Program-made: the position numbers and the translations under genes
Shown: positions 61,574 through 64,000 of the stretch, piece by piece
Layout: each line of letters starts with the position of its first letter
Numbering within the stretch: position 1 is the stretch's first letter
Assembly (NCBI GenBank): GCA_020630975.1
Contig: JAHDID010000004.1
Location: forward strand, 118,177-182,176
Reading direction: 5' to 3'
DNA: 64,000 nucleotides
Origin: Verrucomicrobiota bacterium
GTDB lineage: Bacteria; Verrucomicrobiota; Verrucomicrobiia; Verrucomicrobiales; DEV007
Notes under the pieces: model-generated
The model's database searches: none
What the model saw: only the letters and a program-made list of their open reading frames with translations
What the model was told of the DNA's origin: nothing

Positions 61574-62908
61574 ATGTCTGACTCGTCTGAGAACTCACTG
61601 TTTCCCCTGCCCCTATCACCGATCGAGGTCTGCTGGCTGCTCGAGGACAGCCCATCGCACCCCATGCAGTTTTTCCTACGTCTGCATCTGGAGGGCCAGC
61701 TACAGCGCCATGCACTGGAAGCAGCAGTCACAGCTACCGCCGCTAGGCACCCGCTTTTCTCGGCTGTAGTCGAGAAGACCGGGCGCGCCTCCTGGCGCTG
61801 GGTAGCAGCTCCGGAGCTACAGATCCCCATCCTCTGGCAGACAGGCGACCCCGCCCTGCTACCTGCTGCTGAGCGCCTAGACATCACCAAAGAACTCGGC
61901 CTACGAGTGATCGTGATAGAATCCTCCGATACCCTCTCGGCATCCATCTTCCTCCAGATCCAGCACACCGTCTGCGATGGCCTGAGCACCTCAGAGCTAG
62001 CCAGCGACCTGATGACGGCCTATGCCGAGCAGCTCCAGCCTGATGCCACGTACAAATACAAAAAGCTAGACCCACAGAATCTGCGCTCGAGGGGCACTAC
62101 CGGACTCTCCAGAAAGGCAGTCGCACAGTGGCTATGGCAGGGCGCCAAATCGCTGAAGACCTTTCGAAAATTCTACAAACGCAAGCCCGTGACCCTAGTG
62201 GAGCGCCCCATACCAGCCGAGAGCGATGCCATGCCCCCGACCCCGCCCGTGCTGATACGCCGCTACAGCCGTGAGGAGACCGTGGCACTAAACAAACAGG
62301 CCCGCGCCGCCAATACCAACCTAAATGGCTGGCTACTGCGCAATCTCTTCACTGCCTTTACCGGCTGGAGCGATCGAGAGCCGCATCAGATCTTTCGCGT
62401 GACCACTCCTGTCAGCCTGCGCGCCGCATCTCACCGCGCCTGCCCCGCAGCCAATATCGTGGGCCTAGTCTGTTTCGATCGCCAGATCGGCCAACTCGAG
62501 GATAGCGATGCCCTGCAGACCTGGATCGATAATCAGATCGCTGCCATGCGCACCGACCACCGTGGGATGGTCCTACCCATGCTGCTACGAGTCCTGCGCC
62601 ATTGGCCAGAAAAGCTCGCATCAGGTATCCGCAGAAAACGCTTCTCCGGCAGCGCTCTCCTTTCAAATTTAGGCCCCGTCATGACCACCTGCATGCTGCC
62701 AAAGAAGGAAGGCAAAATCACCCTCGAGGGCGGCCTAGTGCTAGAGGCAGTGGAGTTCATACCCGTGCTACGCCCCGGCCACTGCGCGACCGTATCGGCC
62801 TGTCTGTACGCCAATCAACTGACCCTAGCCATGCACCACGACCCTCGCATGCTAGAGGCAAACGAGGCCCAAGAGCTATTCGCCCAGTACATGGCAGCCC
62901 TAGACTAA
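61574..62908 (+). CDS. Condensation-domain/acyltransferase-like protein
   Basis: A 444-residue member of the CoA-dependent acyltransferase superfamily that includes NRPS condensation domains, wax ester synthases and alcohol acetyltransferases. The active-site motif H-x-x-x-D-G is HTVCDG (near residue 130), and the N-terminal PLSPIEVCWLLED block is like PapA5/condensation N-termini. No carrier-protein or adenylation domain lies nearby, so a stand-alone acyltransferase is more likely than peptide synthesis. Substrates unknown. The ATG lies directly behind the third 21-bp repeat array. Confidence 0.82.
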   Translation: MSDSSENSLFPLPLSPIEVCWLLEDSPSHPMQFFLRLHLEGQLQRHALEAAVTATAARHPLFSAVVEKTGRASWRWVAAPELQIPILWQTGDPALLPAAERLDITKELGLRVIVIESSDTLSASIFLQIQHTVCDGLSTSELASDLMTAYAEQLQPDATYKYKKLDPQNLRSRGTTGLSRKAVAQWLWQGAKSLKTFRKFYKRKPVTLVERPIPAESDAMPPTPPVLIRRYSREETVALNKQARAANTNLNGWLLRNLFTAFTGWSDREPHQIFRVTTPVSLRAASHRACPAANIVGLVCFDRQIGQLEDSDALQTWIDNQIAAMRTDHRGMVLPMLLRVLRHWPEKLASGIRRKRFSGSALLSNLGPVMTTCMLPKKEGKITLEGGLVLEAVEFIPVLRPGHCATVSACLYANQLTLAMHHDPRMLEANEAQELFAQYMAALD

Positions 62909-62984
62909 AACGTCTCAGCCCCGTATCGCCCTAGTTTAAGCAGCAATATCGACGGCAAAGAAGGACACAAAACAACTGCCGTAG

Positions 62985-63004
62985 CTGAACTTCTGAAAGT
63001 TCAG
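62985..63004. terminator. Stem-loop between convergent genes
   Basis: CTGAACTT (62985-62992) and AAGTTCAG (62997-63004) form a perfect 8-bp stem with loop CTGA, in the gap between two convergent genes. There is no strong T-run on either side, so termination is only suggested by position. The rest of the 62909-63131 gap holds nothing I recognise. Confidence 0.4.
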
Positions 63005-63131
63005 ACAGCATAGCCCATCAGCCGTTTCTCATACCCTCTGACACTCGCGAGTCTCCGCTGTTCGGAAGATTCAGATCATCCGCTACGCTCCACTACACCT
63101 CTCAAACTAGTGCCATCGGTCTCAGTCCACT

Positions 63132-63923
63132 TTAGCCCATCTCCCGAAACGCCAGCTTCTCAAAACTATCCCCCAGCTCCCCTCTGACCATAATAGCAGT
63201 CAGATAGCGGCCCTCATAGGCTAGAGAGTCACGCGTCACCTTGCCGACCACTCTGCCATCGGCATTTGCGATCTCTGCTCCCGCCGAGTGCTCATCAGTC
63301 CCGAGATAAATACCCCATTCGTTTCGAGATTTCCCCGCCGTCTCGAGTCGGGACACGATCTCCTGCCCGAGATAACAGCCTTTGTGAAAATCGACCGCCC
63401 ACTTATCGAGACCCAATTCCACGGGATGGTAGTCTCCGGTTATTTCTGCACCAAAACTCGGCACTCCAGAAAGCAAAGCTGCCTGAGCCAGATCATTGCG
63501 ATCAAGACCAGTGGCTTCACTGGTCCCATGCAGATCGTAGCCCTTCACACCATACCGCCAGCACTCTTTCACCGCCGCACCACCCAGAGGCACATCGCCG
63601 ATGTAGTGCGCTACCGTCAGATCACTGATCGGCTCGCTCAGCTCGCAGTCGTCGGCTATCAGATAGCGATCGATACGCATGTGCACCGCCTCGATCTGAG
63701 CCGCCTCAGCCTCGATCAGCAGCCCATCGCTGGAGTCAGGATCTGCGGTGATCCATACCAGCGCCTCTGCTTTGCCCTTGATCGAGCAGACACAGGCTGG
63801 GATCACGCGGCCAGACAGATCCTGGCTCACGTCGTTGGTCACTTGCCCATTGAGAAAGCGCACCGCATCCGGCCCAGTGAGACGCAGCCAGGCACGGTCT
63901 GATAAGTCAGTATAGCCAGTCAT
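63132..63923 (-). CDS. ygfZ: YgfZ/GcvT-like folate-binding protein
   Basis: A 263-residue YgfZ/IBA57-family protein, a folate-binding factor for repair or maturation of iron-sulfur enzymes. The signature K-G-C-Y-x-G-Q-E is HKGCYLGQEIVSR (Cys near 177). The N-terminal SDRAWLRLTGPDAVRFLNGQ, ending in VTNDV, is typical of the GcvT superfamily. It is too short and too divergent for glycine-cleavage GcvT. Its ATG overlaps the stop of the upstream partial gene (ATGA). Confidence 0.9.
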   Translation of the reverse strand: MTGYTDLSDRAWLRLTGPDAVRFLNGQVTNDVSQDLSGRVIPACVCSIKGKAEALVWITADPDSSDGLLIEAEAAQIEAVHMRIDRYLIADDCELSEPISDLTVAHYIGDVPLGGAAVKECWRYGVKGYDLHGTSEATGLDRNDLAQAALLSGVPSFGAEITGDYHPVELGLDKWAVDFHKGCYLGQEIVSRLETAGKSRNEWGIYLGTDEHSAGAEIANADGRVVGKVTRDSLAYEGRYLTAIMVRGELGDSFEKLAFREMG

Positions 63924-64000
63924 GAGTTGGACGCTGGGGCCTGATAGTTTTGTGCCAGCACCGAGTAATCCAGCTCGGCACTATCACCCCGCTGCATGGT
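63920..64000 (-). CDS. C-terminal end of an unknown gene (partial)
   Basis: The last 26 codons of a gene entering from the right edge, ending in TGA at 63922-63920. The peptide (SAELDYSVLAQNYQAPASNS) is too short to identify. The 4-bp overlap with ygfZ shows they are in one operon. Confidence 0.6.
   Translation of the reverse strand, partial: TMQRGDSAELDYSVLAQNYQAPASNS

Noticed and set aside
63132-63923. Glycine-cleavage T protein (GcvT)
   Set aside because: Too short, no gcvH or gcvP nearby, and the KGCYLGQE signature is that of YgfZ.

Overview
The window looks like a chromosomal segment of a free-living member of the Verrucomicrobiota. The evidence is the mix of secreted EF-hand hydrolases, a PQQ-type propeller protein with EF hands, MoxR/DUF58/transglutaminase clusters and an RHS-like wrapper protein. 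The exact genus cannot be told from the sequence. No rRNA, transposase, integrase or CRISPR array is visible. One tRNA (Ser, anticodon GGA) is present.

Layout. (1) 1-8.6 kb, minus strand: MoxR ATPase, a VapBC-type toxin-antitoxin pair, a class C beta-lactamase-like hydrolase, a TPR protein, then a second MoxR with DUF58 and a transglutaminase (TgpA-like) protein. (2) 8.6-13.3 kb: CPA1 antiporter, orphan DNA methyltransferase, secreted beta-helix protein. (3) 13.6-25.5 kb: large secreted proteins, three of them carrying EF-hand blocks, one behind a LacI-type operator. (4) 25.4-28.1 kb: a rearranged patch with a 565-bp direct duplication (gtrA and the tail of a hydrolase gene), a micro-inverted hydrolase remnant, a decayed gene and a second PIN toxin-antitoxin pair. 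(5) 28.7-39.8 kb: an AT-rich, strongly strand-skewed accessory island lying between a rhodanese gene and a truncated doxX. (6) 39.8-48.6 kb: truncated O-antigen ligase, propeller/Fn3 protein, tRNA-Ser, CocE-type hydrolase, MnmM-like methyltransferase, FAD oxidase. (7) 48.7-64 kb: mostly core genes (ammonium-sensor kinase fusion, carA, FHA protein, purA, uppS, M48 protease, SRAP protein, a REP-like palindrome cluster, a condensation-domain protein, ygfZ).

The best candidate for an undescribed system is the nine-gene minus-strand operon at 29999-39256. In order it encodes a 47-residue membrane peptide, an RHS-like secreted protein, an extraordinary secreted protein with 66 cysteines in a Cys-Pro heptad repeat, a small secreted helical protein, two copies of a module made of a polytopic membrane protein plus a membrane-anchored GATase-like protein, and a secreted protein with two copies of a CxxC-x3-H-x-D-K-W domain. 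The genes abut or overlap. Four poly-G tracts of 8 to 11 bases lie in or just before two of the reading frames, so slipped-strand variation is plausible. I infer an envelope or surface-fibre assembly function; nothing in the sequence proves it.

A second unexplained signal is a family of direct repeats with core GTACCCTATTGA. They occur in tandem at exactly 21-bp spacing at three separate gene boundaries (10.7, 47.2 and 61.5 kb).
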